Below, piece after piece: positions 10,365-24,088 of a DNA stretch of 64,000 nt. The DNA is from Rhynochetos jubatus (lineage: Eukaryota; Chordata; Aves; Eurypygiformes; Rhynochetidae). The stretch covers positions 1,735,001-1,799,000 of the forward strand of contig CM050656.1 of assembly GCA_027574665.1 (NCBI GenBank), read 5' to 3'. How positions within the stretch are numbered: position 1 is the first letter of the stretch; every line of letters begins with the position of its first letter. A model generated the notes under the pieces. The model was not told the DNA's origin. It saw nothing but the letters and a program-made list of their open reading frames with translations, and did not search any database. A program made the translations under genes and the position numbers.

Positions 10365-13300
10365 GTAAGTTGTTTCATGTCTGTTATGTCGATTCATTAA
10401 TCTTGCATTTCAGCAGTCAGAAGTTCATTTTTCATGCTGTGTGGCAGGAGCACTTTTACGTTCCACTTTAAGTCAGATAGGATGGTAATTTATTATAACT
10501 GAATTATCTGTCTCGTAGATGTATTTTCATGTTATCATGTCAACTCCAGTTTCTTACCCCAGACTTCTTAATTTCCAACATTACTACCTTTAGCTCCTCT
10601 GGTGCCTTCAGTCTTTGAACTGATTTCTGGGTACCTACAGGTATGAGTAGTAGCTGATCTTCATACAGGTCGTGGCCCAATCCAGAAAATACTTATTACT
10701 ACAAGTGGATTTTACTACCTAGGGTCTTCTTACCGATTTTAAGGGGACTGGTGGTTGTAAACTGTATCTGTATCTATCTGTGCCTGTATTAGTAAACTCT
10801 TAAAACTGAGTTTTTGAAGATCAAGTGTGTGGGTGGGAGTAGTGACTGTTTTACAACAGCTCCCTGTATCCTGAAGCTCAGGTTTGGTTCCTGCTGCTGG
10901 GTCTGAGCAGGTGCCACGTTGTGTTTTGGCAGTGGAGCTTCTGTCTTTGGTAGGTTTTGCGAACATAGGTTTATCTTCCCCTCTACTTTCCAAGTACATG
11001 CTCAAACTTGCTCACATTTATAGTCCCTTATTGTTTTCAAGTGGGACCCTCAACTGTGCTGAAGTTGGAAATTAATTTTGGGATAGTGTGACCTGCTTGT
11101 TCACATCTTACATGCACGGAGCAGGGAAAACCCGGCTCTCCTGGTGAGGGAAGCTGCACCGTTAGAAGAGAAATCCAGTGCCAACTAAAACATGAAATGC
11201 AACTGTTAATACGATTACAAGGGATGCAAAAGCTTGGGGTTGTGAACGTTCCTTGCAGTCCTTACTAAGTGTTGGAGAGGATATACATTAGGGGAGGCAT
11301 CTGACCACAAAAGGACATGCTAGGATGCCCTCTAATGGAACATCACACGATGTGGTTTTGTTTTCCCTTTTGAAGGTACCTGGCGTGAATTTGCCGCGTT
11401 TGCCTTGGAAGGGCAGCTCTTTGCTCAGGCTTAGGCTCCGCTTCGTGCTTGCGGTGGCCTGGGAATGAAAGCTGCATGGTGCTGTGGGAGGTGGGGGCTG
11501 TTGTGCTCTTCAGTGGTCTGAAGATGTGTATTTTGTGTCTGCTTCCACCTGGCTTGGGCTTTCTGAAATTCGTAAGGTTAAGCAACACGTCCTTGGCGGT
11601 CAGAAAACAAGTGACTTTAAAGTGACTTAGTCCAAGATTTTCATTTTGTTGCCGGTGCTCACTGCCCGCCAGTGTACGTGTGTACAAACACAAAGGGTGT
11701 GGAAAGGTGGAAAAAAGCGAGATGCCCTGTTTCTTAGTCCTTTTTAATAGGTGACTATAATTGTGCCTTATAATGTTGTTACCAAAAGAGGTATTTAATC
11801 ACGCTGCATTGCTGCGGGACGCTGTGGGCTCTGGCTAGTAAGAGGTCTAAACGTGTGAGAGAAACACACCCACAGAAATGTGCAGAGGGATCTCCATTTA
11901 CCTGAATGCAGAACATGTACGTTCCTGTAGAAGCTAACCAGATTTAATCTGTGAAATGAGAGAATCAGGAAGGAGCTTATGACAAAGAAATTATAAACTT
12001 GGAACTCGTACTGAATGGCAGTAACATAAAAAGGTCAGTGTACGTTGTTGTGAACCTGGTTCATACCTGCTGCCGGTGGCATGAGTGCAGGAGCCTTACG
12101 GATAGCCGGGGAGGGATGGGGCCAGCTCTGTGAAGCAACATTGCCAGGAGAAATGTGGAACGGAGGAGGGAAATTGCCTCGAAATCTGCTCCTTGCTGTT
12201 CTTCCCGTGCAGACAATATCTCGAGTATTGTGTAGCCCACTCCTGCACAGCTGCCTTCCTGTACGAGTTGGCAGACAAGTTTGTAGGTGTGCAGTTAATG
12301 AAAATTGGGTGTAGCGGCCTGTGGTAAGAGTTATGCGGTACCACGTTACATAGGTGTCACCAAAAGCGATTGAAGGGCGACTGGCTGAAGGCAGCAGCAC
12401 CCTTCAGCACAGGGGAACAGAGTGTTTGCACAGCCCTGCTACATTTTCTTGTCTGAAAAACAAATTATTTAAGTTGTTCTAGAGGTTAAAACATAATTTT
12501 TCTGGTATTTTGATTGCAAATTTCTTCAAATAGGAAGAGAAGTTGGAGCCTTCTTCAGGCTGTGGGACCCTTCGAATGCATCAGCCCTCAGACTACTATG
12601 TTGTTTCATAGTCTTGATGCCAATTTAGGACTCCTCGTTGCTGTTTGATAAGCAATCAGTATAATAATGAGAAATACCTGCTTTTATCTGCGAAAAACAA
12701 CCCCCATCTATGCCAGCCTCAGTTTTCAAGTTCAAGGGTGATGGGTCGACCTCCCTTCCCATTGTTTAAGACTCATGGGAATCCTATGGGGAAACACTTT
12801 ATCCAGGAACAGCGCTGGAAGCTGGGTCATAGAATACCTTCCAGCCTTTTTTCCAAAAGTTAGAGCATTGGTCCTGGTACTTTGGCTAAACCGGCTCTAG
12901 TTCCCTGGGTTCCGCTGGTTCTGGTTCCCGAAGCACATTCATGGGAACCGCTGCCCGTCCCCTTGCTGTGCCGGCTGACCGACGGTGTCAGCTGAGCAAA
13001 AGGACACTTGGCGTACGTCATCGTCGGGATGTGCCGTTTAATGGTTAAATGAAGGCTAAATATGGAAAGCACTTTGAAGGATGTTCTGGAAATGAAAACT
13101 CATATTTGGATAGTGTTTGTGCCTCATCAGCTTGAGCTGCTTCTCCTATGATAAGATAGCGAACAAAATCGAGGGCAAGTAGCCACATGCTTTTCCCATG
13201 TTGTCTTTATCAACCTACCAGGAGTGGAAGGTTCGGTTCACTTAAGGATTTAATTTGAAGATCGTGTTTTTAAAAAAAAAACATACGCTCAATGTTTTTT

Positions 13301-15172
13301 TGTTTGCAAAATTTCGAGGTGCAGAGTTCTGCTCTGATGTGGTGGCAGAAAAGTGGATGAGCCAACTGTAGCTTAAAAATAAAAAGGCTACATGGATGAG
13401 CTACGGAAAAGTCTGATTTGCAAATCAGTCTGAAGCAAATGAAAGAAAATCCAGCAGGAACACACCACAGTGCATGAGGAAATCAAGAAACCGAGGTATT
13501 GCTGCAGTGGCAAGCTCTGGCTGACCTGAACGTCCTTCCTTTAACTCTCTGGTGGTTGGCAAAGGGCAGCTCTGAAGCCCTTATCAGCGAGGCCGTGGAG
13601 TTACATTCCATTCATGTGCTCTGCTGCTCTGCCTCTGACACAGCTTGAAGAAGGTTCTTTTGTGTAAAAAACCCAAACACAACAACCCACGCTCCTGCTT
13701 TATAAATAAATCATGATTTTATCTCCCGTCTTGCCGGAAGGTGCTACAGATACAGCACCAGCTACAAGCAGCTCAGGGAGCTGTGGGGAGAGTGCGAACG
13801 CCTCCGTCCCCCAGTCCGGATGCGTGCCCAGGAACCTGGCCGCCAGCTCCGGCTCTTGGAATACTGGAATAGTTTCCGTAAAGTGGATGGTGTCAAGGGC
13901 ACCTCTGCAACAGGCAGGACTCAGGGGTGTGTGTGTGTGGAGGGGCTGCTCTGGCAGATAAGTCAGTGCCTAATGGCTCTTGGTGTACAAGGCCACCATC
14001 AGCTAAGCTAGCCCCCTCTTTTTTCCATGGAATTTATGAATGCAAACTCGAATTGATTGATTAATTTGAGGAAGATCAAAGGGAGCATTTTGCTCGTTGG
14101 CTGGTGTTGGTGCGTACTCGTGTGTTTCTGTGTGTGTATATTGTACACACGTATACATGCACGGCTATAGTCATTGCATCTAAAAAATGGCATGAAAAAC
14201 CATAACTTTAACATGTTTGAAGCTCCCATGCTTCACATCACTTTGAAACTCACATTTTATCCATCATCCATGGCAAGGTTTAGTCCTTTCAGGACACAGA
14301 AGTTTGGATCTTCACCTCAGGTCTCTCCGGTTGCTACAGAGGTCAGAACCAGAAAGGGCTGAGGTCAGGGCACAGCAGATTACAGGAGATGAGGGAATTT
14401 GATATAACAGTAGAGATACTTTGGCCTGGAAAATATGCCCAGTCTTTTCCATCATTATTATTATTGTCCTTTTTCTCTCATCCTGTACTGTTTCCACTAC
14501 CTGGAGCGATGGCCCCCTGCTTGCCCTGAACTTCAGGCACTCCAGGAAAAATCCCAGGTGCAAGTTGCTGAAATTAGAGGGGGTGGAGTACGTTTGCACT
14601 GTGTTCAAGAACTGCCACAGTGGGGAAAAAAACCCCAAATGCCTTTTCACATGGTTCACTATAAAAATGAGCTAGATAAACCCTGCTGGACTGTAGTCCA
14701 GTGGGAAATGTTCAGGAAAATCCATGTATATTCCCATAGACTTTATTGTGTCGTGAGCACGTTTCAAAAAGTCTTAACCTGCAGGTGAAATCTGTCACTC
14801 AGCAACACAGACTTTTGACTTTATTAGGTTGGAAACATGGGAAGAACAGCATGGTGCCTCTTGGAAGTAGCCTGTAAGTTCACAAGACATGGTGGTTTAG
14901 GTTTTAGAGGAGGAAAAATGTCTAGCTCGTCGATACTACTGCTCTTGGATGTGCAGTGGTTGCTGTGCAGCAGAGAGACAACGGCGTGAATGTAGATCAG
15001 GCTGGATGTGTTGCCACGGCCCAGCACCTCCTGAGTAGAGTATGTGCAATCCTTGTGTCAGTACTGCTCTTGAACAGTCCTTCTATTCTTAATGGAGCCT
15101 TTTCTGTATGTGTCAGCTGAATATGGTATTGTTTTGTTCTTCATTTAACCACTGGGAATGAGGAAAAGAGAG

Positions 15173-15225
15173 AATCATAGAATCACAGAATGGTTACGGT
15201 TGGAAGGGACCTTAAAGATCATTGA
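15173..15225 (-). repeat. short CR1 3'-end fragment
   Basis: Antisense CR1 tail: AATCATAGAATCACAGAATGG followed by GGTTGGAAGGGACCTTAAAG, then similarity ends. A second antisense CR1 begins about 80 bp downstream, so the two may be independent insertions or one disrupted copy. Confidence 0.85.
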
Positions 15226-15302
15226 AGAGGAGGAAGAAGAGAGGGCTGTAACGTTAAGGAGCATTTGATTCATAAAATCAAGTGGGATTTGTGATTCCCA
15301 GA

Positions 15303-15472
15303 GTCATAGAATCATAGAATGGTTTGGGTTGGAAGGGACCTTAAAGATCATCCAGTTCCCACCCCCTGCCATGGGCAGGGACACCCTCCACTAGCCCAGG
15401 TTGCTCCAAGCCTCATCCAGCCTGGCCTAGGACACTGCCAGGGATGGGGCATCCACAGCTTCTTTGGACAAG
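15303..15472 (-). repeat. CR1 LINE 3' end
   Basis: Antisense CR1 3' terminus. It has the GTCATAGAATCATAGAATGG tail, the GGTTGGAAGGGACCTTAAAG block, then GCCATGGGCAGGGACACCC and a CCAGCCTGGCCTAGGACACT stretch. It is 5'-truncated just after the segment equivalent to 'atccacagcttct'. Confidence 0.93.
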
Positions 15473-16499
15473 GCTTGTGAAACCACAAACCCCACAGGAT
15501 TCTCCCGTCCTCCTTTTCAGTGATTAAGGTTTTTATTTTTTGAACTCATCTGGGTGTTGTAGTAAACCAGATCTTGTGTACAGTGGCTCTGGGTGGCTGG
15601 GTGTCAGCACGGTTCCTTCAATGAGAAAACGCACAACTGCTGGCCAGCACCTAGGTGAAACTTGGCCAACTGCGGATTTGATTGTGGATTTCTAAGACTA
15701 ACAGAGAGAATTTCCCCTTTTGACCATAGGAACCAAATTTCATGGGAGAAAAAATGCCGGTAAAGAGGCAAGAGCCACTCCAGCAGCATCCTGAGAGCCC
15801 CAGGATCGTGGTGAAGGAGGTGTATTGATTTCCAGGCCCGTAACGTGTTTCTTTGCTGGCGTAGAAACTACCTCCCTGTTGCTTAGTGACGGTGGAAATT
15901 TTGAATGAGGACTGGAGGCAAGTCCCACGAGTTTCGGCAGGGGATCTTTTATAGCCCCGCTGCGGGGTGAAGCAAGAGCCTGTGCAGCCAGTGTACAGCA
16001 TCTGAGACGCAACCCTGAAGTGGGATATGCTGTGTGGAGGCCAATATAAATATATTCGTGCAAAAAAATCACGCAGTATGAAGATGGAGTCTGAGTGGCT
16101 GATGCTGACAGAAACCATGTTACGTTCTGCTGCATTACTTCGTGCAAGTGAAAAGAATACTCCCTTAGTGTTGCCAGGCTTGGAGAGTCAGATTATCTGC
16201 TGTGAGCATGCCAGTCCTGGAAATGGTGTGTTTCCAGTGGGAGCCAGACTGGTCCTCTTCACTGGGTCTTTGATCTGGTGCACACTTATCTGCTGTGCCA
16301 CGGTCTCACCTTCTCCTGTACTCTGCTTATTCTGCTGCGATTACCTTTGCGACGTTCCTGTAGCATCGCGGGCAGTGAGGTGGCTGCTTTAGCAGGGGAC
16401 ACGCTCTTGGACTTTCCTGAGCAAGCAAAAATCAGTTAAAACATCTGGGTAAATGTGGTACGGGGTTTAGGAAGCCGTACGTGTCTTGTGTTATAGGCA

Positions 16500-16635
16500 G
16501 TGGTCTAGTGCTTTTTATCTACCTCAAGGTACTTACATAGCTAAATATACACATTATCTGCGAATCCCAGGATCCTTTGCCTCTTTACCTCCTCTTATCT
16601 CCCAGACGGGAAACTGAGCCAGAGTAAGATTAAAA
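16500..16635 (+). repeat. MIR-like ancient SINE fragment
   Basis: The order of weak matches AGTGCTTTTTATCTACCTCA, ACACATTATCTGCGAATCC, CTCTTATCTCCCAGACGGG and AAACTGAGCCAGAGTAAG follows the central and 3' part of MIR-type SINEs (AGTGCTTTA...CATTATCTCATTTAATCC...ATTTTACAGATGGGAAACTGAGGC). It resembles the copy at 5.2 kb but is more eroded. Identified from memory of the consensus only. Confidence 0.55.
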
Positions 16636-17576
16636 TAGTGTTTCAGTTGCCTGAACTGCAGCTGTTTGTGCTGTTTCAGATGCGGCCACGGTCACACTGG
16701 TCACCTCGCCTGGGTTTGCCCAGGATATCGGATGGGTAGCCCTGTAACGAAACAGAGAACTGAGCTCCATCTCTGGAGGTGCAGACCAAAACCTGTGCCA
16801 CTGGGTGGTTGTTCTTTGCTGTGGCTGTGCGTCATCCACTGGTTTTCATGTGAGCAGTGCTGCAAAAATCCCAGTTCTTTGCCACGGAGCTCTTACCCCG
16901 GCTCTTACCACTGAAGTGGGTTAAAATGTGTTTTGTTATGCTGTGTTAAGTCTACAGAAAAGAAACTGGCCTGTACTTTGGAGCAAGGTTGACCTTAGAA
17001 AGTGCTTTTCACTTTTGAAAGGGTATCTGATAAGTGTTTTTACCAATTTTAGCTGAAGTGTTCAACCCTTATCTGCCTGTAGTGCAAACAGAAAGCCCTT
17101 CTGTCTTCATGCGGCACAAAGGAAAGGTATGACACAACACGGAGGCGTAGTTGTTTTATCTGAAAACAAATTAATTTCACTGATGTCAATATTTTTTTAA
17201 GTGAGGAGGGAAAAATGAGGAAAGTCCATTAGGACTTGGACATCAGGAGCCGGAGTTCCCTAATGCATTTTTATAATACAAGGGAAAAGACACTGTGCTG
17301 TTAAGACCTGGGTTTGTTTTCATTCTGCACAGGATCACCCGTAGCAACTGCACAGTCAAATACATGTTTGGTATTGAAACGGCAGCATTTGAAGAGTATT
17401 TATACTTTTATTTCTACGAGGCTTTAATACAACCCTGTTCCATAGTTGGTAACCCCTGACACTGCACACAGGATCTGTAGCAACACCCCAGGAGATTGGG
17501 GGAGCTGAGAACTTGACCCCAGTGTTTTGTTCCGCTCATCTTGAAGCCACATTGTCTGCTTACGGGCGGCACCGTG

Positions 17577-17800
17577 TCATAGAATCATAGAATCACAGAA
17601 TGGTTTGGGTTGGAAGGGACCTTAAAGCCCACCCAGTCCAACCCCCTACCACGGGCAGGGACACCCTCCACTAGCCCAGGTTGCTCCAAGCCTCATCCAG
17701 CCTGGCCTTGGACACTCCCAGGGATGGGGCATCCACAGCTTCTCTGGGCAGCCTGTCCCAGTGCCCCCCACCCTCTCCAGGAAGAATTTCTTCCTGATAT
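17577..17800 (-). repeat. CR1 LINE 3' end
   Basis: Antisense copy of about 220 bp. It runs from three ATAGAATCA-type tail units through the TTGGAAGGGACCTTAAAG block and GGGCATCCACAGCTTCTCTG, to CCAGGAAGAATTTCTTCCTG. It accounts for the + strand open frame that starts at 17610, whose peptide recurs from the CR1 at 33.6 kb. Confidence 0.95.
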
Positions 17801-20800
17801 TCTGCTCACCGCATCTTTTTCAAACGCAGGTCTATGCAGGCAGCTTAGTGCAGCATCCTGCTGCTCCCAGCTCACTTCAGCAGCTGCTCTGGTACCGCAG
17901 GGCGGGAGCACAAGTGCTGCCGTTTCATTTCTTGGCAGCATCAGTTCTCAGCTCTGCGAGATGGCCTGCCTCAAGGGCTGGAAACGGTTCTTGTGCCAGT
18001 TCCCGCTGCTCATCCAAACAGAGGGAAAAAATCAGTGTGACCGGTGCATTTTATGCGGTGAAAGAGTTTCAGAGGTCAGGAGGAGGTAGGCAGTGTGCAC
18101 TGCGCGTGTGTGACTACCCACGGTGGAAGTGAAGATAATACGATTTACTTGCTTAGGAAGTGCTCAGCTTTCAGCATTTTGGCAATACTGGATCAGGTCT
18201 TACACCTTTTTATAGGTAGCTGCTTCTTAGCCTGTCAGTTCAGCCTTGCTGCATTAGCCCTGTTGCAATGAGCTTCTTTGATAAAGGCTGAGGATAGCAC
18301 TGAGAGGTGGATTTACGCTGTCGTTATAAACTGGGCTCAGATACCTTATTGTCATTTTTTAACACCGTGGGTCTGGGAACGTTTCAAATCCCACGCAGGA
18401 ACCTGGAGGGCTGATACATAAAGTGCAGGTAGAGGATAGATTTTGCTTTCCCTAATCGGTGATCTCAATTGTCAGTGTTTATACAAACACGTAAAGAAAT
18501 CCTGTAATTAGATAATTTGACCCTGAGTTGCAGACCGTGTGTGTATTTTCCTGATTTGTTTAAAAAGGAGCAAAGGGAGGATCATTTTGAAGTTTTTTCT
18601 CTTTGGCAACAGAAAGGAGAAAAAACAAGAAGAGGAAAGGCTGAAAAGTTGCTGATCATCTCCTGCTGCCTTCAGGGTGTTGTTTATGGAGATTCTTTAA
18701 CTCTCGTAAAAAAATCAGTGCGTACGGTTGGCAGTCTGTGTCTAAATCTGATAATAAACTGAGACTTGTGGGTTAAACCAAGCAGTCAGACCTGCCAAGG
18801 ATTGTTCCTATTAATGCTATATACTCCTAATGTCACACAGAGGCCTTTTTCCCACTGAACTCCCTGGCAGAAGTTGTCTGGGTAGGAGTTCAGTCCACCC
18901 AGGATGCAGGGCCCGAGCTACTAAGCTCCACATTAAGGCTGCAGCTAAGACTAGTTGGAAAAAAGTATGGGATTTGATTAAAAATACTGACCGTTCACTA
19001 TCTGGTTTTATTCCCTGTTGAGATGAAGCTGAGGCCATTAGGCATTTTTCTCAGTAAATAAATGTTGCATAGCCCCTAGCCCCGTTCACTTGAGGGAATG
19101 AAGACGCTGGCTCTGCTTTAGAGCAGAGGTATAACTGGGTTTTCCCATATTTCATGTGGTCATTCCAGATAACAACTATTTTGAAGCCAACCCAAAAATT
19201 CCTTCTGGAGATGCTAAAAAATTGCAGCAGCAATTTTGTCCAAACCACTGTGTTTTTGTGGAACATTCCAGTTTTCAGAAGATGATGTTTTCTCTCGAAG
19301 ACAATTTTCATTAAAAAAAAAAAATCTCATTTAGCTCTAATCATATGAGCAGTTTAAATGACTTACAAGGATTTCTTTGAGCCCCAAGGCTGTCAGGCAA
19401 GATCTGACAATATTACAATTAATTTCACCCTTCCTGGACCGGGTCAGGTTACAGTACTGGCTAAACAGAGCCTCTCTTTGTGCTGCTTTACTTTGGAAAG
19501 GACTTGCCCTCAATATATGTCTTGTCCTCAAAGAGGGCAAAGAATAAAATATGCTTTAGACTGTCTCTGATTCACATGGGATTAGACCTGATTTGTGCTA
19601 CGCTCGGACAAGACGGTATCTTAAATTTTCTGGCAGCGATTATTGGTCTGTCGTTTCATTTGTGTGTATTCACAACACAGTGAATGGCTCTTCATCTAAG
19701 AGTTGCTAAAATAGAGATGAACACTGTTGTCTGCGGGAGGAGAGGAGTATTTTACGATGTAGCCCAAGTGCCAGAGCCTCCTCCCTCCCTGTCCCAGGGT
19801 TTTGGAGCTTTCTATTGTATTTTGGGGGGTTGCTGGTCTGTCTTAAGCAGTGAAAAAACCCCACAACACACCAAACAGCTCAAAGACTGGAAACGAACCT
19901 TCTTGATTTCCCTTCTCAGGAGCCTGCAGTGGGATAAGACAGTCAATGTAAGACTTTGGTGTTGCAGGAGAATACATAACCTGAGTTTCTCCTGTCCAGC
20001 TGTTGCCTCAGCACTGTTGGCTGATGCGGACTTCAGGGGAGGTGGGTGTAAAGGTCTGTAGACGTAGGAGGAAAGAAGGGAAATAATTGTGCAACCTGTG
20101 TCATGTACTTACGGTATAAAACGATTTCTAGGTGTCATGGAATGAGTTAAAGGTAACTAAGAAAACTGACAAACTGTGAATCAGTCATCTTTATTATTGT
20201 ATTATAATAGATATTATTTCTGAAAGAGAAAATTGGACTGCTGTCACATGGAACAAGCGTGTTTAAAGTCTCGTATGGTCTCGTTTTACTTAAAAACCAG
20301 CAGCTTCTGGTGGTCGAATGTCTTTGCAGCACTTTCCTGGGCTTCTGGCAGTTTGCGCAGCCAGGGGGGCAGGTCAGGTGTAAGGCATGAAATACAGAAA
20401 GGGTCAAACATCTCAGAAACCACTTGATGTCTGAGGTCATCTCCAAAGTACAGTGAGATTCCCCTACGCCGTCAGGCCTTTAATTAGAAGGGAAATCCTA
20501 TTTAAAGGCCTATAATGTTTCTGTGGTTGTAATAAAATACCCTGCGTAACCTGGTAGTAAAATCTCAGTGGGCAAATCTCAGTCTCTTTCTCATTTTGTT
20601 CTTTAGTGCCCAGGTGGTGTTGATACGCCTTAAACAAATCCTCTTCTGCTATTTTCAGTTTGCACTGATGGGGAACCAAGTAAAGGAGGAGCGATGAGGG
20701 ATCTGTCGGAGGTTCATCGGATCGTAACGGCATGCAGTGGCTCAAATCTGGGCAAAACTTGAAGCAGGTTTTTGGTTCATCTGCTGGCTGCCGCCTCGCT

Positions 20801-23800
20801 ACCCCGGGCTGAAAAATGAATTAAGAGGAAACATTTGAAACATTAGGGTAGTGAAAGCTCCGGTTGCTTGTGGTAGGAATTATTCAAGAGAACAAAAATT
20901 AGCAATAATAATAATTACAGTATTGCAAACGAAGCGTGGTACTGGAAGGGGGAAAGGCAGTGTCAGTTGCCTCTGTGCGATGGATTTGTTTCCCACCCTA
21001 GGCTTTCTTTCACCCCATGAAAAGTTGTACCCCCTTCTTCCTGCCCCCTTTCCACGAGCTCTTTATGCTTCTCCACCGCCTTCAGATGGACTCAGCACCG
21101 AGCCTTTGTCTTTTCCCCGCTGAGGCATCCCAGGCCTGGGACCCGGGGCCGTGTGCTGCACCACTGCTTGTCCCTCAGAACCGCTGCCCGGGCAGCTGCA
21201 AATTTTCCTTCCTTAACCTGATGATGGGGTGTTTCTCCTTCCACCTTGAATGGTGTCCTACCTCCCATGGGCTGGCCCGGCGTGCCTGCTGGGAGCAAGC
21301 TCCTGAGCTCCCGGGGCAGGATGAGTACAGGCATCCCCCGGGCATCCCCACGCTCAAACGGGTCCCTCCTGTGCAGACCACCCGAAAACCAGCACTTTAA
21401 GAGGGCCACCCCGTGCCGTTGGTGGCGATCAGCCAACGTCGGGAGCGTTGTGAGCAAGAGCCCTGTGATGGAGGGGCTGTGAAAGCCCACCTGAAGGTGG
21501 AGGGAACAATCCTCACCCCGAGCTAACAGTGCAGCTCCTTGTTGCAAGGACGTGTTCAATCACACCGAGCTCAGCTTAAGAGTTTACCCTGGGCTTCCGC
21601 AGCCTTCAGGAGAACGAGTGGTCTTAGTCTTGGGGCAAGTGTTTATTCAATCTAGTGAAAACATTAAAACTGGGAGTAAACCTGTATTGACCCAAGGTGC
21701 TTTCACTGCTGCAATCCGGTGCAAAACCTTCAGACTGAGTTTTGCTATAAAGATAACATCCTTGCACGGCCCGCCTGGGTGTGGGTACCTGCTCAGCGGC
21801 AGTTTGTGTTACTGCATCACAGAATCATGAAGCGTGAGGAAGATTATAAGGTGTTCCGTTCTTCATCCTGATAATTCCAAACACGCGTGACGCTCTGGCT
21901 TTGGCCGTGCAGAGCAATAACCCTGGGCAACTTCAAATACTGTAAAAGGAGTTAATCATCAGTTTCAGAATGTGTCAAGTTTATTGATCTTGTTAACGGG
22001 AGAATGTGTGTGGCTACCTCGGTGAGGGGGGAAAGCAGTTATCGTCTGACCCTGTACAAGGTGGATGCTGTTATTGATGCCTGAGCCAACAAAGATCCAT
22101 GTTGAGCAAAAAATTATCCTGCCATCATTTTCCAGACAAATGTCTTGTGTCAGTAAATTTACTTTAAATAAATAAATTTTCTCTCAGTCCCCATTTTGCC
22201 CGAGATGAATGGGCACATTCTTGTGCCGCAGTTCAGCCTGGCAATTAGCACTGAGAACACTTAGCAAGCTGATCCCCTTTCAAGGTTCACGGTTGCAGTC
22301 CTCCATCTCACCATCCCAGGCACTACGCAGGCCGTGGGGCTGCTCACAGGTATGTTATGTCCCAAATCTGGCGGGTTTGAATTAACCGGGGCACATCCTT
22401 GGAAAAAAAACCAGTGTTGAGTTTTTCCGTCTTTAACTCCAGAACATGCTTGTGCTGTGTCAAGTCAAATACCTTTGTAAGATTCTAAATACACAAACAG
22501 TGTTATCTTTACAACCCAACTCTTGACTTTGCCAAAGCGTGTCGGAGAGGTCTCTTTCCCATAAGCTCTTGGGGATTGCCACCAGCTCTCTTACCGCCTC
22601 AAATCCTGTGTTGTTTGGGCTTCGTTTCAGCCATTCCACTGTTTTGTCTTGGATGGTGTAGGGCTGACAGACGTAGAGTCACTTGGGTCATCATTTTCCG
22701 TGATGTGTGAGCATACCGGCAAGGCAGTTGGTTAAGTCACCAGACATGGAGAGGTCGTGGTGACATCGTCTCTTACAGTTCTTGGGTGCAAGCGGTCTCG
22801 ACCTGGCTGTGTTTGAAAGATCTGGGTTTAGCAGGTGCTATCTAATATCTTCTCTAGTTACTCTTGGAACAGAAACTCTTTTGTTGTATTTATACGATGA
22901 ATAAATAAATAAACACACACATTTACTCTGCATTACTGTTTCCATCCTGCGAGAAACTAACAAGAATTCTAGCAGAATCTCTTCATCTTGGACTTAAAAA
23001 CATACTAAAAATCCTCTTCTGTACTGTTTGCAGCTATGCTCAGTTTCTCCTTGTCTGACTTTTGATTGTCGTGGTAATTTTTTAGCATTTCTTTAAACGC
23101 TGGTGGTGTTTTTCCTCCTCAATGGATGCAGATTAGCCCAGGCACCATTCCAGGAACACACTGTCTTTTGCAGATTTGAAATAATGAAAGATAATGAGAG
23201 AAAATATCGTTCCAGCGATGATAAATGTGAAGGAATCATCTGGAGAATGTTTGGGTTGTGTTGGGAGCCGTGTTTGGGGCAACAGTTGGCATGAGGAGCT
23301 GCGGCTGTTTCGGAGTCTGATCTCAGCTGTGGGGGGATAAACCCAGGGGAGCTCCAGGGGTTTCTGTGGAGCTGCTCCGTATTTTTCCTCAGTGTGAATG
23401 ACACAGGAATGTTACTCCATCCTTGGCATATAAGGCGTTTTTGTGAGACGAAATAGGCAATTGTGGTTTAGCCAAAATAAGGTTCCACGGCTGGATAAAA
23501 GGAGCAATGGTGTATAAATACCAGGGTTTCCTTTGATTTTCGGCTCGCACACACGACGCGTAAATGGCTTTACTACGTGGATGGTATGTGTGCATGCCTT
23601 TGAAAGCGGTGTTTGGCTTAATCCTCATTAATTTTTTTATGCGGTTGTAAAATACATGTTTTATATTACGAGACACGGTAAGAGTTAGTATTGATACAAC
23701 CCAGCATTTCACCTACTCAGATAGAAACCAGCTTTTAAACTTGATGGAGTACAACTGCAAAAGTATGCCAGGGCAGACTATTAAAACAAGGTTATAGAAA

Positions 23801-23981
23801 CAGTTCTATTATCTTACATAATGCTTTTCTAGTGAAGGAATGCATTAATATAATACATAACATGCACATAGCCCTAGTGATAGCAATTAATTTCAGAATT
23901 ACAGCTGAAATTTTGGTGTCATGCAGCTCAGCCCACCATGCCGTGTGGAGGGAGGTGGGAAGTCTGGCAGATGCTGCTTTT

Positions 23982-24088
23982 GGGCAACCTGGGCTAGTGG
24001 AGGGTGTCCCTGCCCATGGCAGGGGAAGTTGGAACGAGATGATCTTTAAGGTCCCTTCCAACCTGAACCATTCGGTGATTCTGCGATT
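23982..24088 (+). repeat. CR1 LINE 3' end
   Basis: Sense CR1 terminus: GGGCAACCTGGGCTAGTGGA, CCCTGCCCATGGCAGGGG, GATGATCTTTAAGGTCCC, then a degenerate CATTCGGTGATTCTGCGATT tail. It is 5'-truncated to about 107 bp. Confidence 0.93.

Noticed and set aside
17610-18089. 159-codon + strand frame
   Set aside because: Its first part is the reverse of a CR1 LINE 3' end; almost the same peptide recurs from the CR1 copy at 33.6 kb.
21814-21840. ATCACAGAATCATGAAG as a CR1 tail
   Set aside because: Only about 15 bp resemble the CR1 tail and the adjoining conserved block is missing; too short to call.
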